From assembly GCA_002099365.1 (NCBI GenBank), contig MSED01000005.1, positions 1 to 64,000 on the forward strand: a stretch of 64,000 bases of DNA. Direction: 5' to 3'. Shown piece after piece: positions 20,692 to 32,812 of this stretch; the stretch's first letter is position 1; each line of letters starts with the position of its first letter. The notes beneath the pieces are model-generated. The model had not been told where the DNA came from, searched no databases, and saw only the letters and a program-made list of their open reading frames with translations. The translations under genes and the position numbers were made by a program. Origin of the DNA: Phialophora verrucosa (Eukaryota; Ascomycota; Eurotiomycetes; Chaetothyriales; Herpotrichiellaceae).

Positions 20692-22767
20692 TCAGTGGGC
20701 CAGACCATCGTCTTCTATCTGCTTGACATATTTCAAGTAGCGGCTCACGCTGGTCTTTCGTAGTGAACGTCCCCACTTGATGAAGACGAGGAAAACAGAA
20801 GTCTGGGCCAAGGCGACGAATGCAGCCACGAGGAACGCATTCTGATATCCCATGTTCGTGACCCATGGTGTGATCCTGCAAAGACATTAACAAGAGAGTC
20901 CTCCCGCGGATGTGCACGAATGAAACCTTACCCATAGCTCACCGCGAAACTCATGGTGTTTCGGATGATAATGACGGTCACCATGGCATCTCCGCTTATG
21001 TCTTTGTAAGAGTCGATGCAGTAGCTGACGGGTAGTTGACATCCTATCGTAATGGAAGCGGCAAGCATGGCCATGGCGACTATCAGCCCAAACCAATGGA
21101 CGTCATGATCAGCACCCAATCCCCAGATAAGAAGCCCACCGGGGATGAGAATCAAGAGAGCGCAGTAGAGCCACAGACGGTGCTCTGGCTCCATGACGCC
21201 GTGGTTTCGTCGAGCTTTCCACAAGATGAATCTATCGCCAATAGGGCCCGAAAAATATGCCCTGGATTCGAGGTCAGTATCAGGAACCAAAAGCAACTTG
21301 CAGAGAATGCGACTCACCCGAGACATACACCTATCAGACATGAGACATAAGACAATCCGACCATACTTGATGAGAAGTTGTAGGGTGGAGCCGACAGAAT
21401 GATCGACGCAGTGCCGTTAAGGACGTTGAAATAGCAGACGATTGCTCCGTACATGAAGCCTGAGAAGAAGATGACAGGGAAGGAAAAGAAGATCAGAGGT
21501 CGAAGAAGCATTCCCTTCAACTGATTCTTCTTTTGCAGATCTTCTTTCCTCAGAAGCGCCATTTTCTGCAGGAAGGATTTCTTCTGGTACACGTGAACGG
21601 TTCCTTCGGACACATCGCGTCCAGCCTTACTCTGAACAGTGGGCGTCTTCTCTGGATCTGCAGATGTCTCCGGCCCAGACTCAGTGTTTGCTGAAACTTG
21701 TTCGTCGGGGAGTGCTTCGTCCGGTTCCACGGCCAGGAGGGGTTTCCGGTGATAGTTGGTCTCCTCCATGAAGAAGAAGAGGATGACGAAAGCACCTCCA
21801 TTGAAGATTGCGCACCAGAACTGAGAGGATCATCAGCGCCGACTCGATGGCTTAATGACTGCTTGCAAGCGTACCAAGACCCATTGCCAGCCTTGACCGT
21901 CGTTGATGAAACCTGAAATAACGGGTGCGAAGAAGTTGCTGCCGGCTAGAAACAGGGCGTAAACTCCAATGTATGTGCCTCGCTCGTGTGTAAAGTACTG
22001 GATTCATTATCAGTCGAGTATTTCAAAGGGGCTTGCCACATACAATGTCTGACACCGAAATTTCGCACAGTGATTCGATCGGTGCACCAAAGAAGCCTTG
22101 GAGAATCTTGTTGGCAATCCATTGGCCATTGCTCGTGGTGTATGGTGCCCACAGCATGATGGCCTGCAATTTCGACATGATTAGCCAGTGTGATCCACGA
22201 GAGGCCACGACAACTGGAGTACGGTAGGTCTTCAACGATTCGAACAAGCAGGTCGACGAAAATTGGTATCGGTTTGCAAAGCTCAACTCACCATCGATGC
22301 CAGAAGGGACAACAGATATATTGGTCGTTTCCCATATTGTTGTGCCAGAGATTGCCAAATGAGACATCCCCACCCGAAGAACAAGAACATATACCCAGTC
22401 CCAGCGTTCAGGTCACCGACAGTAAGGTTTGTGGCGATTGAGATAGGCACTAGGACGGAATAAATGGCAGCTGACGCGATTCCGACGGCGAGAATATAGC
22501 TGGCATCGCAAAAACATGGTTAGCGACCGGATACGGGGATGGTCGGCGGAGACAAGGATTTGCTTACATGCACAAGCAAGTGAGGGAGAGCAACTTCCGT
22601 CGCGGACTCCAGTTCAATGGATCATCAGGGTGGTCGGAGGGAGCAGGAACGAGCACAATGTCGCTCTTGCCTCCTGCAGCATGCCGAGCGTGGATGGTAC
22701 CTTCTAGGTCAACCAGATGGACCGTGCCAGGAATGAAATCAGGAGATGCCGCCATCGTGGTATGCAT
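20692..22767 (-). CDS. MFS transporter, DHA1 family, HOL1-like
   Basis: Seven exons in coding order (22568-22767, 22292-22499, 22044-22163, 21875-21997, 21318-21820, 20932-21261, 20692-20875) encode 555 residues; all phases close. The N-terminus has the HOL1-like pattern IPGTVHLVD ... DIVLVPAPS followed by HPDDPLNWSPRRK just before the first membrane helix. About 12 hydrophobic helices are split 6+6 by a long charged loop (residues about 245-330) with many Glu, Lys and Ser. Motifs YFTHERGTYIG and LASMAIMLW are typical of this clade. HOL1 in yeast moves polyamines and cations; substrates of filamentous homologues vary and cannot be read from sequence. The gene is divergent from the amidase across a 1.2 kb region containing several GATA motifs. 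A start at 22755 is also possible. Confidence 0.88.
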
Positions 22768-23993
22768 GTCGGCCGGTTTCTCCAAGACCTTCTCGCAAAC
22801 AGTGCAACTCGGTGACTCGGGGAGCAAATGATCTTGCAGGACAGTTTGCGAAACTCGGAAGACGCACACCGAGTACATGCGGTGGTCACAACTATGCTTT
22901 ATACCCCTTGCTGCAGTCCTCACCGTTGGGACCATGCAATCGGTCCTCTCAACCCGGGTGCAGATAGTAGCAAGAGCTAGATGCAGATAGCCAAACTGGT
23001 CGAGGAGACATTCGCCCTACCTTGACGTCTTTCCCCGCCCAATAGGCGGCGAGTCCGAGCCATTGGTATCGTGCTTATCTTGCCTTGAGTGCTGGATCGG
23101 CCAATGTAACGAGTTTGCGAGACAGAACTCCAGGCATTATATCAGGGTTGATAACAACAAGTGAAGATCATGAATCCAAACATGGCCACTGCCCAGAGAT
23201 GCGCAAAAGGTTCTGCTGGAGGACAACTCCGCCCAGCCATATCTTTCCCTGGGGGAGTTCCGCCGAGAAAGCCAATCAACAATATTTGCGAGTGGAGCAC
23301 ACAAGGCTGACCACTCATGTGCATTTGCGAGATGGGAAATACCAAAGACTCCCGCCTCTATATTTCTTGACTTGGACTAGAACAACCGGTTAAGACGGCG
23401 GGCCTCCTCAGGTTAGATAAGGGACCCTCTTGTGGTAGAACGGGTGGCCGTTGGGGAAAGCTAAACCTTCCGCTAGCAAAAACTCTCCTTCCGAGTCTGT
23501 CCCTGACTGATCATCAAGTACTATAGCGATGCCGGAGCCTCCTTCACAACCGACATGGGCTGTTGCCCGAATGGCAGCTGATGATATGTTCATGGTTGAA
23601 AAGGCTGTCCAACTGACGAAGAACGTTAAACGCCCAAGAGGGAGCCTCGCAAATCAACCCCACTGGATAGTCTTCTCCCGCCCTTACCGTCTGTGATGGG
23701 TGCCAGAGAGCTACCGAGAAACAGGATCTGTGATGATTGATTGTATGTGTGTGTGTGCGTGCGTACGACCATCTGCTGCTAATCAATGCCTCGCAATTTG
23801 ACCTCGTTGGACACAGGTGAATCGTGGACGAGGGGGAGATAGGATTTTTGGAAAGGTCTATTCAGAGTATTTATGCTCTCGACTGTTCTCGCACAACTTG
23901 CTTTGCTAAATCTATCCTGCTGATATTTTCCTTAAGGTTCCACAGACTCTTATCTCCTGCCTCTTCTTCCATCTTTGCTGAGCTCTTCTCATC
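22768..23993. promoter_or_regulatory. Shared upstream region of the MFS and amidase genes with GATA motifs
   Basis: This 1.2 kb lies between two divergent genes. HGATAR motifs, the consensus of AreA-type nitrogen regulators, are at 22962 and 22985 (AGATAG, 23 bp apart), 23075 (TTATCT, minus strand), 23149 (TGATAA), 23415 (AGATAA) and 23837 (AGATAG). Six are present where three or four would be expected by chance, so only the close pair is suggestive. A GT-rich microsatellite lies at about 23742-23765, and a TATTTATG element about 125 bp before the amidase ATG. No gene is seen. Confidence 0.4.
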
Positions 23994-25859
23994 ATGGTCG
24001 CAGCGGAGTGGGAGGTCAAGGCTGAAAAATGCCGACAGATAACCAAGAATTCTCTGAATCCTGCTTGGTTGTTGCCGCCAGAGGAGCTGCCCCCACCGGA
24101 CCAGCTCAATGTCGCGTCCTTCCCTCGAGCCTGCAAGCTCCTGACTCCGCGTGAGTTGGAGATCACCGAGACCAACGCGGTCGATCTCGTGGCTCAAATG
24201 GGCACCGGTTCTCTCACCGCGGTCGAGACAGTGACAGCATTCTTGAAGCGTGCACACATTGGCCAGCAGCTGTTGAACTTTGCCACCGAATTCATGGTCG
24301 AGGATGCTCTTAGCGCCGCGGCGGCCCTGGATGCCCACTTCAAGGCCACTGGAAAATTGGTCGGGCCTTTGCACGGAGTTCCCATCTCGGTGAAAGAGCA
24401 TGTCGGTCTGAAGGGGCGTATCTGCCACTCTACCTACATTGCTTGGATCGACAACATTCCCAAGGAGGATGCGTTGCTTGTCAGGTGTCTGAAAGCCGCT
24501 GGAGCGGTATTCCATGTCAGGACCAATCAACCGCAGAGCTTGATGGTATGTCAAGTCATCTTTCGGCGCTCGACAGAGAATGTTGGCTACTGACGTATTT
24601 CGCAGCATATCGACTGCAGCAATCCCATCAACGGCACAACTGTGAACCCACATAATCGCAGTCTTACATGCGGCGGCTCCAGCGGTGGTGAAGGCGCCTC
24701 CCTAGGGTTTCGTTGCGCGGCCATCGGAATCGGCACCGACATTGGGGGTTCGGTGCGCGTCCCGGCTGCCTTTTGTGGCGCCTATGGTCTTCGGACGACT
24801 GCTCTCCGAAACCCTTACAAAGGAGTATATCTGGCCGGAGATGGGCAGGAAAGTATTCGATGTGTCATCTCTCCTCTCGCCAACAGCATTGCAGATATCG
24901 CCTTGTTCCAGAAGTCCGTTCTTGACCAAGAGCCATGGGAGGAAGAAACGTCGTTGGTCCCTCTACCGTGGAAGAGCGTCGGCGCTTTTAGGCCAGACCA
25001 GATCACTGTCGGAGTCATCTGGGACGATGGGTAAGCCCCGGTTCCGGCCCGCCTCTTTCCTTCAACGCTTACCTTTCAAACAGGGTTGTACACCCGCACC
25101 CACCCGTACAACGCGCTCTCAAGCATGCTGTGTCCAAATTGAAGGCCGCGGGAGTCCAATTGGTCGATTTTGAACCTTACGAGCACGCACGCGGATGGGA
25201 TATTCTTTCAGCCCTATATTTCCCTGATGCAGCGCAGTTCCAAAAGAACCTCCTTGCCAAAGGAGGTGAGCCGGTGGCTCCTCTGACTGAGTGGGCGTTC
25301 AGCGTCTCAAAGCCAGAACCCATCAGTGTCCAGGAGAATTGGGAGTTGAACGTCCGCCGAGAGGAGTATAGAGCCGAGTATGCCCGCTTCCCCGGTCGTG
25401 AGATACTCGACTGACCCTCGTCAAGGTATCATCGGATCATGAAGGAGCGTGGCGTTGATTTCATCCTTTGTCCTGCTTATGTAGGCGTTGCCGCACAGTT
25501 GGGAACAGGCAAATACTGGCTTTATACGGCCATCTGGAACATCCTTGACCAGCCTGCCGTAGTCTTTCCCACAGGACTCAAGGCAGATCCGGCTCTCGAT
25601 CCTGTCGAGGTTGGCTATACCCCACGATCGAAAAAGGACGAAGAGGAGTACAAGAAGTGTAAGTCCACTCTCCGTTCGAGACTTGCTCCAGTTCAGGTTC
25701 GCTTTTGTGAAAGCCTTTGCTAACAGAGGCATGCGACGAGCAGACTCGCCCGAGAAGTACGTCGACGCACCCATTGCGCTCCAGGTGGTGGGCAAACATT
25801 TCCGTGATGAGGACACCGTTGCGGCAGCGGATCTAATCTCGAAGATTGTTCAAGCGTAA
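23994..25859 (+). CDS. Amidase (amidase-signature family, fungal acetamidase type)
   Basis: Five exons (23994-24545, 24606-25030, 25084-25377, 25426-25658, 25744-25859) encode 539 residues, the size of fungal acetamidases. The Ser-cisSer-Lys triad is visible: Lys134 in PISVKEHVG, cis-Ser209 in GGSSGGEG and nucleophile Ser233 in GTDIGGSVR. The third intron (48 nt, GTATGC donor, CTGAC branch, TCAAG acceptor) removes an in-frame TGA and joins REEYRAEY to HRIMKERGVDFILCP, as family alignments require. Family members hydrolyse small or aromatic amides to acid plus ammonia. There is no signal peptide, so it is probably cytosolic. It is flanked by an MFS carrier and a Zn2Cys6 regulator, which suggests inducible use of an amide as a nitrogen source. 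Confidence 0.94.
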
Positions 25860-26510
25860 GACTGTTGGCTTTCGCTGGACGCTATTAGCATATGTAGCTA
25901 GTCTGTAGCCATGCCATGCCACCTTTATTTTGCATTGCATTGCATTCCAGATCGTTAGCTGTGATCGTTCCATTATTCTTGCCGCATGGCCTTGCATTAG
26001 TTGAGAGATTCCAAGCTGTTCATGCAGCAGACACGAGATCTAGATCCTTGACGGTGAATAGCAATCCGGGGAAGCAGTCTGCGCCTCGAACCAATACCTG
26101 TCGCCAGATTTGCCGAGACTGTTCCATTGATACGACAAGCCCGTCTTCTCCCGCTCCACCTGTCCTTTCGGCCGGGCAGGGCACAGGCCATGTGGGCACG
26201 GTGAGCTGATGGTTCCACTCTTAGCCCGCCAACATGATAAGCAGTCGAACCTTATCAAGACAGAAAGACCCTGTTGGTCCTCTGAAGGGGAAACCGACCG
26301 AGACCGACCCCTCTGGTTCCCCCGCCCCCAACCCGGCCGGCAGCTTGGAACGGTAGAGAGTATTGAAGAGGATAATACTTTACATTGCGCCGTTGTCACA
26401 GTCACTCGTCGTCGGATTCGTCGCAAGTCTCCAACGGGATGAGATTGGGATGCGCGTGACAGGGCGCAGTGGTCTCAACTCCGCAGGAAAATGGTCTGGC
26501 CGTGTCAAAT
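25860..26510. other. Intergenic, 651 bp
   Basis: This is the 3' side of the amidase gene and the 5' side of the Zn2Cys6 regulator. TGCATTGCATTGCATT-type repeats occur at about 25931-25946. No gene is seen. Confidence 0.55.
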
Positions 26511-28227
26511 ATGTCAAAGGCTAGACTTCGAACCAAAACCGGTTGCTTCACCTGTAAGTGTGGCGCTATGGCCCGCGACAGCACCCATCGATGCAACGTG
26601 CACAATAAAGATTGATTGACAGTCTTGCAGGCAGAAAGCGGAGGCTGAAGTGTAGCGAGGAGAGGCCATGTTGTCGCAATTGCTCCTCCGCCGGTCGCGA
26701 GTGCACTTGGCCAACCAACAGCGATCTCTACGACCGGCGACACCGTTGCCGGCGGAATCTGGCCGACTCATCGCCAGAGCAAGGCGACACTGATTTCCTC
26801 GAGGAGGACGATAACCCAGCACTGCAGGTGTCGAGCAAATGGGCTCGCCTCGTGCAAACCAATCCCACTATGCAGACGACCATTGGATCTGAGCTGGAAC
26901 TGAAGCTCTTCAATTACTACCTGGACCGATTCCTCCGAATTGTATTGCTTCCACATGCACATCCCGGATTCTATCTTACCTATCGGGCGGAGATAGCCCT
27001 TCTGTTTCTGCATTGCGACAGCGTCAAGAACGCTATATTGGCTTGCTCCGCCTCCAACAGGTTCATGCTTAGCAAAGACGTCCAGTTCCGTGAGATCTCC
27101 CTGAAGTACTACTCTCGAGCGGTCCAGGAGGTCAATCAGGCTCTTGCTGGGCTCAATTCTGATCATGACTGCCTTGGAGATCCACTCTTGATCACCGTCC
27201 AGTACCTGTACGTAAACACGGTAAGTCCGTCCCAATCTCCCCCCGAGCCGCGTTCGGCTTCAGCTTCCTCCCGACTCGCTGCTCTACTGACACGAGATCG
27301 GGCTGCCCACAGCTTTGGGGCCCAGACACCGTCAACGACGCGCCAAAACACGTCGCGGGCGCCATGAAGCTGCTTACGCTGCGGTACAAGAATGCATCGG
27401 ACTCGCTGGACATGTCGTCGGCCTCCGACCGGGTCATGGTAGAAAGTGTGCTCTACCAGTCTTTCCTCCTGGCGATGCGCAATCCTTTCTCTCCGAACTT
27501 CCATATCGACTCATATTTCTTGGAGCGCACCGAGAAGCTTCTGGAGACTCTGACGTTTTGGGAAACATCAGCAGCAGCCAATAGTCCGGTGCTGGGGATC
27601 TCTGTTTCCCTTTACCGCTTACTCCTAGATATAACTCAGTACGGAAAGGTCCCCGCGCGGACGAGTCGGGTGGTAGGTGCCGAATTGAAAGCACAGATGA
27701 GGAGTTGGGAAGAGCTCGTGCTCGAGGTTGAGGAGTTGACCCAGAGTCCGACAGGGACGGTGGCACCGGAGCACCCTCACTGGGATGCCGTTGCGCTCTA
27801 CATCCTGGCCGGATCGCTCCTCCTCGACTGGATCATGGAGATGCTCGAGTCGCCGGCAGGCCGGCCGAGCGTCTCGATGGCCCCTGGTAATGACTCGGCC
27901 TCCCTTCCCGGCATCTCCCCCATCTCCCCTCCCAGCCCGCCTCCTCCGCGGTGGCAGCTATCTCGCGCGCTCTCCATCCTTCGACGGCCGCATCGGAAAA
28001 ATAGCTGGACTCGTTGCTACTTGGGCTCCTGGCCTACAATGGTATTCGGCTACGCAGTAGAGAGCGACGAGGACATCGCTCTTATCAAGCAGGTCTTGTG
28101 CTCGATGCGACAGTGCCTAGGCTATGGCGAAGTTGAGAGAATTTTAGCAGAGCTTGAAGTAACATGGTCACAGCGACGAGCGGGAAGCACTCCAGACTCG
28201 GATGTTCAGGATCAAATCTTCCATTGA
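26511..28227 (+). CDS. Zn2Cys6 (fungal binuclear cluster) transcription regulator
   Basis: Three exons (26511-26553, 26631-27220, 27313-28227) encode 515 residues. The first intron splits the zinc cluster: exon 1 gives MSKARLRTKTGCFTC, and exon 2 continues RKRRLKC ... CCRNC ... C, placing cysteines at 12, 15, 22, 29, 32 and 39 in the C-x2-C-x6-C-x6-C-x2-C-x6-C pattern. The rest (residues about 100-500) resembles the fungal transcription factor domain 2 type, with LFNYYLDRF near residue 110 and a Pro-rich insertion near 420. The first exon was missed by simple frame finding because it is only 43 nt. Nuclear. Position next to the amidase suggests it regulates the amidase and amine genes, which is inference. 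Confidence 0.88.
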
Positions 28228-30507
28228 AATGGGGGGAAAGAGAGAGAAAGTTCCTTCCATGGCTTAGGGGTAATAGTCACTCTCTTTGCTTCTCTCGGCT
28301 GGAGGGAGGGTCGTGGAACTAGCCTTAGAGGCCAACTTCGTTCAGGGTTATCGACGGGCTGGGTACAAGGTACTGGCTCAGCGGCAATGGCGGTCCAACA
28401 CCACTCTCGCGTAAGCGACAGCGGGAGGCCTAGGCTTTATCTGCTGTAATCCGCACGTCGATTGCTGGTCGCAACCCACACCAAAGGCTTGGGGAAAGCA
28501 GGAATGAGGGGAGGGGTGCAGCTCGCTCGAGCTCTCCACTGCCAACAACCTCATCCATTTCGACAAATGTTACGGAACCAAACAATCGCAGCCCTCCGAC
28601 CTATCTCCACCGAGCCACCCTACATGTCCACATCCTATATTCACGTCGTGCCGTGCCGAATTATACTCTACGCCTCCGCAACGAGCTCATCCCTTGCCTA
28701 CTTCCACTCCACCACTCACTGGACTCTGGCGCAAACTGACATGCCTCGAGCCCGCATCTTCCAGTTGAACCCTTCGCGATGAACACGGCATGACTCGTTG
28801 GGTTCAGGGAGTTCGTGGACAAGCAAGAGACAGATACGCAAGGTTATGGGCTGGGCCGCCATACAACGCCTCCCTACAATTGAGTCCGACGTCGGCACCG
28901 TACAACCTCAGCTCTCCTGTCGCAAGGATGGTTGAAGAATGGATAAACACCCGGGACTGCAGACCGCTGCTGAGGTTGCCAGGTGCACGGTAAGCTATGG
29001 ATTGTGGAAAGTAGAGATTGTTCACGGCAGGGCCTTCTACTCACTCCAGTCTACTTCGATGACAAAAATTTATCCGGTTTGACTCTACACCTCTCACCTT
29101 GCAATCTTATGTCTTTGCGCAGACTCGGGGTAGATTGACCTCGGATGCCCATTCCGTCCAGCAATTTGAATCATTGCAGTCGTCTACTGGCTGAGTAGCC
29201 GACTTGCCCCACAAGACCAGCCAACGTGGATTCTGATGAGGCTTTCAATACGCGACCGTGTTCTCACGAAACGTTCCATCGTTCAAAAGCAGCTGAAGAA
29301 GTTGGATAGATCCCGCCATCCTTCGAACTACCTTCTGCTTTCCTTGTCGCAATGAGCTTCTATCGTGGGACTTAAGAGAAACGGGAGTGTGTTCTCGGAT
29401 TCTCACAGAACCGAAGTCAGTGGTTTGAGAAACCGAAGCAACAACAAGTGAGGAAGGAGCCCCCCCTTACTCTTCCAATGTTCGCCACTTCGCCCCAGTG
29501 GTCGGAGAATTCTGACGATCAGCCATTTGGCAGGTGAGATAATAGAGCTCCAGAAAACGTTCCCATTATTGAATAGATCATTTCGAACAATGGCTTTTTA
29601 TCTCTAACGCCTATTGGTACCGTTTGCAGAACTCACGGGTCCCTACCGAATACACAAGTGGAGACATCCACGAGTTTTGCTGAACAAACGCCGTCCATAT
29701 GTCGGCAGCACGGTACATCTAGCAATAATACACAATGCTGACGGGACACGCAACACGGCACGCATAGCCGAGCGATTATTATGAGTCATGGACGCCATCC
29801 TTATACGATATACATACCATCTAGAGATCCGAGCATATGCGTCAAAGCGGAAAGAAGAGACTCGCTAGATAGGTCGCATATCGCTTGGTGATTAATGGCC
29901 GAATAGCTGGATGGGGTGCAGAACATGTATTGATCTCGGCCCGGATCTCGGTTGGTGCATCAACCCTTGCTCACTGAAAGCCTTTTAATCCTTCGATTTA
30001 CTACATCTGTGTAGCGGAGCAGTTCCGCTCAGTTGACCTTCCAAATGCCCATGGGGCTGGTAAAGGGACTTGTCTTAATATTCCGTTCCGCCCTGAGAGT
30101 TCTCCATGCACTCCGCCTGTCCAGATTCAGCCATCCCCCCAGCTTTTTCTCCACATTACCCCGAACATCCCGCGTCTGTTTCGCTAATATAAGTACCTGC
30201 GATTTGGATAGCGCCTTGGTAGTCGTTCGATATTGAGCGGCGCGGGTCAACAGTTGAAAGCGAGCCAATGGAGGCTCAAAACATCGTATCCAAAGCTCTC
30301 AGCCAAGGATTGGAGAAACTGTTACAGCCACGTCGCCAAGCACGGCAGATACAATCGAGTCCGCTGATCATGTCGAGAAGGCTGGCGTCCGCAAAGGGAT
30401 ATGCAGTCCTCTCCACATGAACTGGCCGATAAAGGCCTGAGCTCCCTGAAGATGCTGGGCGAAGACAGCGCACCACCTTCGGAACAACTCACCGAGCCAC
30501 CGCAACC
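28228..30507. other. 2.3 kb gene-poor stretch
   Basis: I find no frame with a start plus domain or splice support. A slightly G/A-rich run follows the regulator's stop (GGGGGGAAAGAGAGAGAAAG region). The last few hundred bases are the 5' region of the MFS gene at 30508. It separates two groups of catabolic genes. Confidence 0.5.
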
Positions 30508-32062
30508 ATGGATCCCATCGACGTCGAAGGAAATGTCAACATCGCCGGCAAAGAAGAGTTCGTCGCGACACACACGGAGCAGATCGTGGAAGATGAGAAG
30601 AAACACCAAGAATCTACCATGACACGTTCGCAGATTCGTCGCTTCATGTGGAAAGTCGACGCACATGTCTTACCGATGCTTGGACTGATCTATGCAATCT
30701 CCATCCTTGACCGAATCAATATCGGAAGTGCCAAAGTCCTCGGAATGCAAGAAGATCTCAATCTTGGTACCCAGAGGTATTCGATTGTGCTCATGATTTA
30801 TTTCCCCGGCTACGCTCTTTCAGATGTGCCTTCCAACTGGATCCTCACCAAAGTCGAGCCTCGATGGTGGATCCCGTTCCTCACCGTCTCATGGGGAGCT
30901 GTCCTGACTGGCATGGGTTTTGTGCACAACTGGGGAGTCTTGGCCTTCCTTCGCCTCCTCCTCGGTACGCTCGAAGGTGGCATCCTCCCTGGCATCACAT
31001 TCACTATCGCTTGCTGGTATTCCCGAAAAGAGTTGCACAAGAGGATATCCTTCGCTTACGGTGTCGGCGTCGTGGCTTCGGGATTGGCCGGCATCCTCTC
31101 TTATGGACTTGGTTCGATGGGTGGTCTTCGGGACATGAACGGCTGGCGCTGGATCTTCTCCATTGAAGGTGGAGCCACGATGGCTGTCGGTCTCATTGCG
31201 CCCTTGTTTGTTCCCAAGTTCCCCGATCACACGAAGTGGATCAAACCAGACGAGAGAGTCTACCTCTACAACAAACTCGAAAAGGACCGCGGAGAGTATA
31301 AGACTGGCAAAGTCAACTGGTCATCTTTTATCCACACCTCGAAGGATTGGACCATGTGGGCGCAGGGTACGATCTACTGCTTCAATGTTGGAACGGCCAA
31401 TGCCGTTGGTTTCTTCACGCCAACGATCATCAAAGTACGCGAGTTCCTTCCATTACCGTTCCACTATTGACAGAGAAACAGGGCTTGGGATATTCTGGCC
31501 TGGAGGCGAGCTTGCGCTCAGGTTATCCCTTCTTTGCAGCTCTTGGGCTACTCGGCATTACCTCCTACGTGTCAGACAAGTACCAGAAGAGGGCAATTGT
31601 CTGCATCTTTAATTCTCTCGTCATGATAACTGGATTCTCAAGTACGTTCTGCCACGCTCTGTTTGTGCTGTGCCAATTACTCACTATGTCTCAGTCATGC
31701 GGGAAGGCTTCTCGAACCAGGTCCGATACCTCGGTATCTTCCTTGCCACGATGGGTGTCCACTCGAACACTCCCGCGCTGCTTGCCTTCAATCAATCCAA
31801 CGTCATCGACTCGGCGGGAAGAGCAGTATCTGCCGGAGTACTGATCGCCTGTGGTGCGGTCGGAGGCATTATCGGCAGTCTCATCTTCAGAGGTCAAGAC
31901 GCTCCGTCATACGGTCCCGGCATTTACACAACCATCGGGCTCACTGCGTACATGGTCTTCGCCTTGACTTTCATGGTGTACATCTATAACGCACGGAACA
32001 AGGCAGCGGATCGAAGCGGAACACATATTGCAGGTGTACCAGGCTTCAGATACGCGTTGTAG
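30508..32062 (+). CDS. MFS transporter, anion:cation symporter (Dal5/allantoate permease-like)
   Basis: Three exons (30508-31434, 31482-31641, 31695-32062) encode 484 residues with about 12 membrane helices. The ACS/Dal5 signature LDRINIGSAKVLGM follows helix 1, and RLLLGTLEGGILPGITF and WRWIFSIEGGATM mark helices 4 and 6. The N-terminal 40 residues are charged and cytosolic. Members carry carboxylates, allantoate, ureidosuccinate, vitamins or dipeptides into the cell by proton symport; the substrate here is not deducible. It converges with the CocE-like hydrolase gene, whose product could act on imported or exported compounds. Confidence 0.92.
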
Positions 32063-32812
32063 CGAGCCAGATAGCACGATAAACGGGAAAGCAGACATGA
32101 GATCGATGGTTCGGATGCTGGTGGCTCACAGGAGAGAATCCCTTACGCTTCGAATTCCGTGGTCAGAGACGCCGCGTCTCCACGCTCTAGCATCCAAGTT
32201 GTTTGATCTATGAACACGAGCATCCGTTCTATCCCTAATTCGTTGTCGTGGGTCTGAAACGGATAACTTTTGGAGGCAGGCAGGACGGTGCCTGCTACGT
32301 ACGAGCCATAATCTCTCGGACAGATGGAAGAATGGATCTCCCGCCGATGTCACACCAAAAAGATGCCCCAGAATCCTTCGTGCCACGGGATCGATGTCGT
32401 GCACAATCCCCATCCAGGATGCTTTCCCAGATTGATTGGCCCATGATGGTCTCGCAATCGCTAAAGGATGTTGTAGCTCGCCGAATCTCTCGAATCGTTC
32501 GAACGTCGCTGAGCCAGGATCGTATTTGGTCGGGGCCTGCTACTACTGCTGAAACCGGAGACTGATGGCACCAGGGATGGGGCATTATGTGCCTTGTCCG
32601 ATGATGTATGTGCCCCACAACGACGAGGCATGGCCAAGATACCCATTAGGACGTGCACGACGTGAGGGCCGGAGTTTTTCTATGCATCGACGATGTTGCT
32701 TGGTCAACTTGCAGCCAGCGGCATGGACCGAACAGTGGGGAGTTAAGCAAGCACACGTACAAACACTTGCAGAGGGTTGCATGACTAGTGCTCTCAAGTT
32801 TCTTCGCTCAAC
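32063..32812. other. Intergenic between convergent genes, 750 bp
   Basis: This separates the stop codons of the Dal5-like carrier and the CocE-like hydrolase. No coding or repeat structure is seen. Confidence 0.55.

Noticed and set aside
25378..25425. Apparent nonsense codon (TGA at 25412) inside the amidase
   Set aside because: A 48-nt intron with a GTATGC donor, CTGAC branch and TCAAG acceptor removes it and restores the family sequence EYHRIMKERGVDFILCP.
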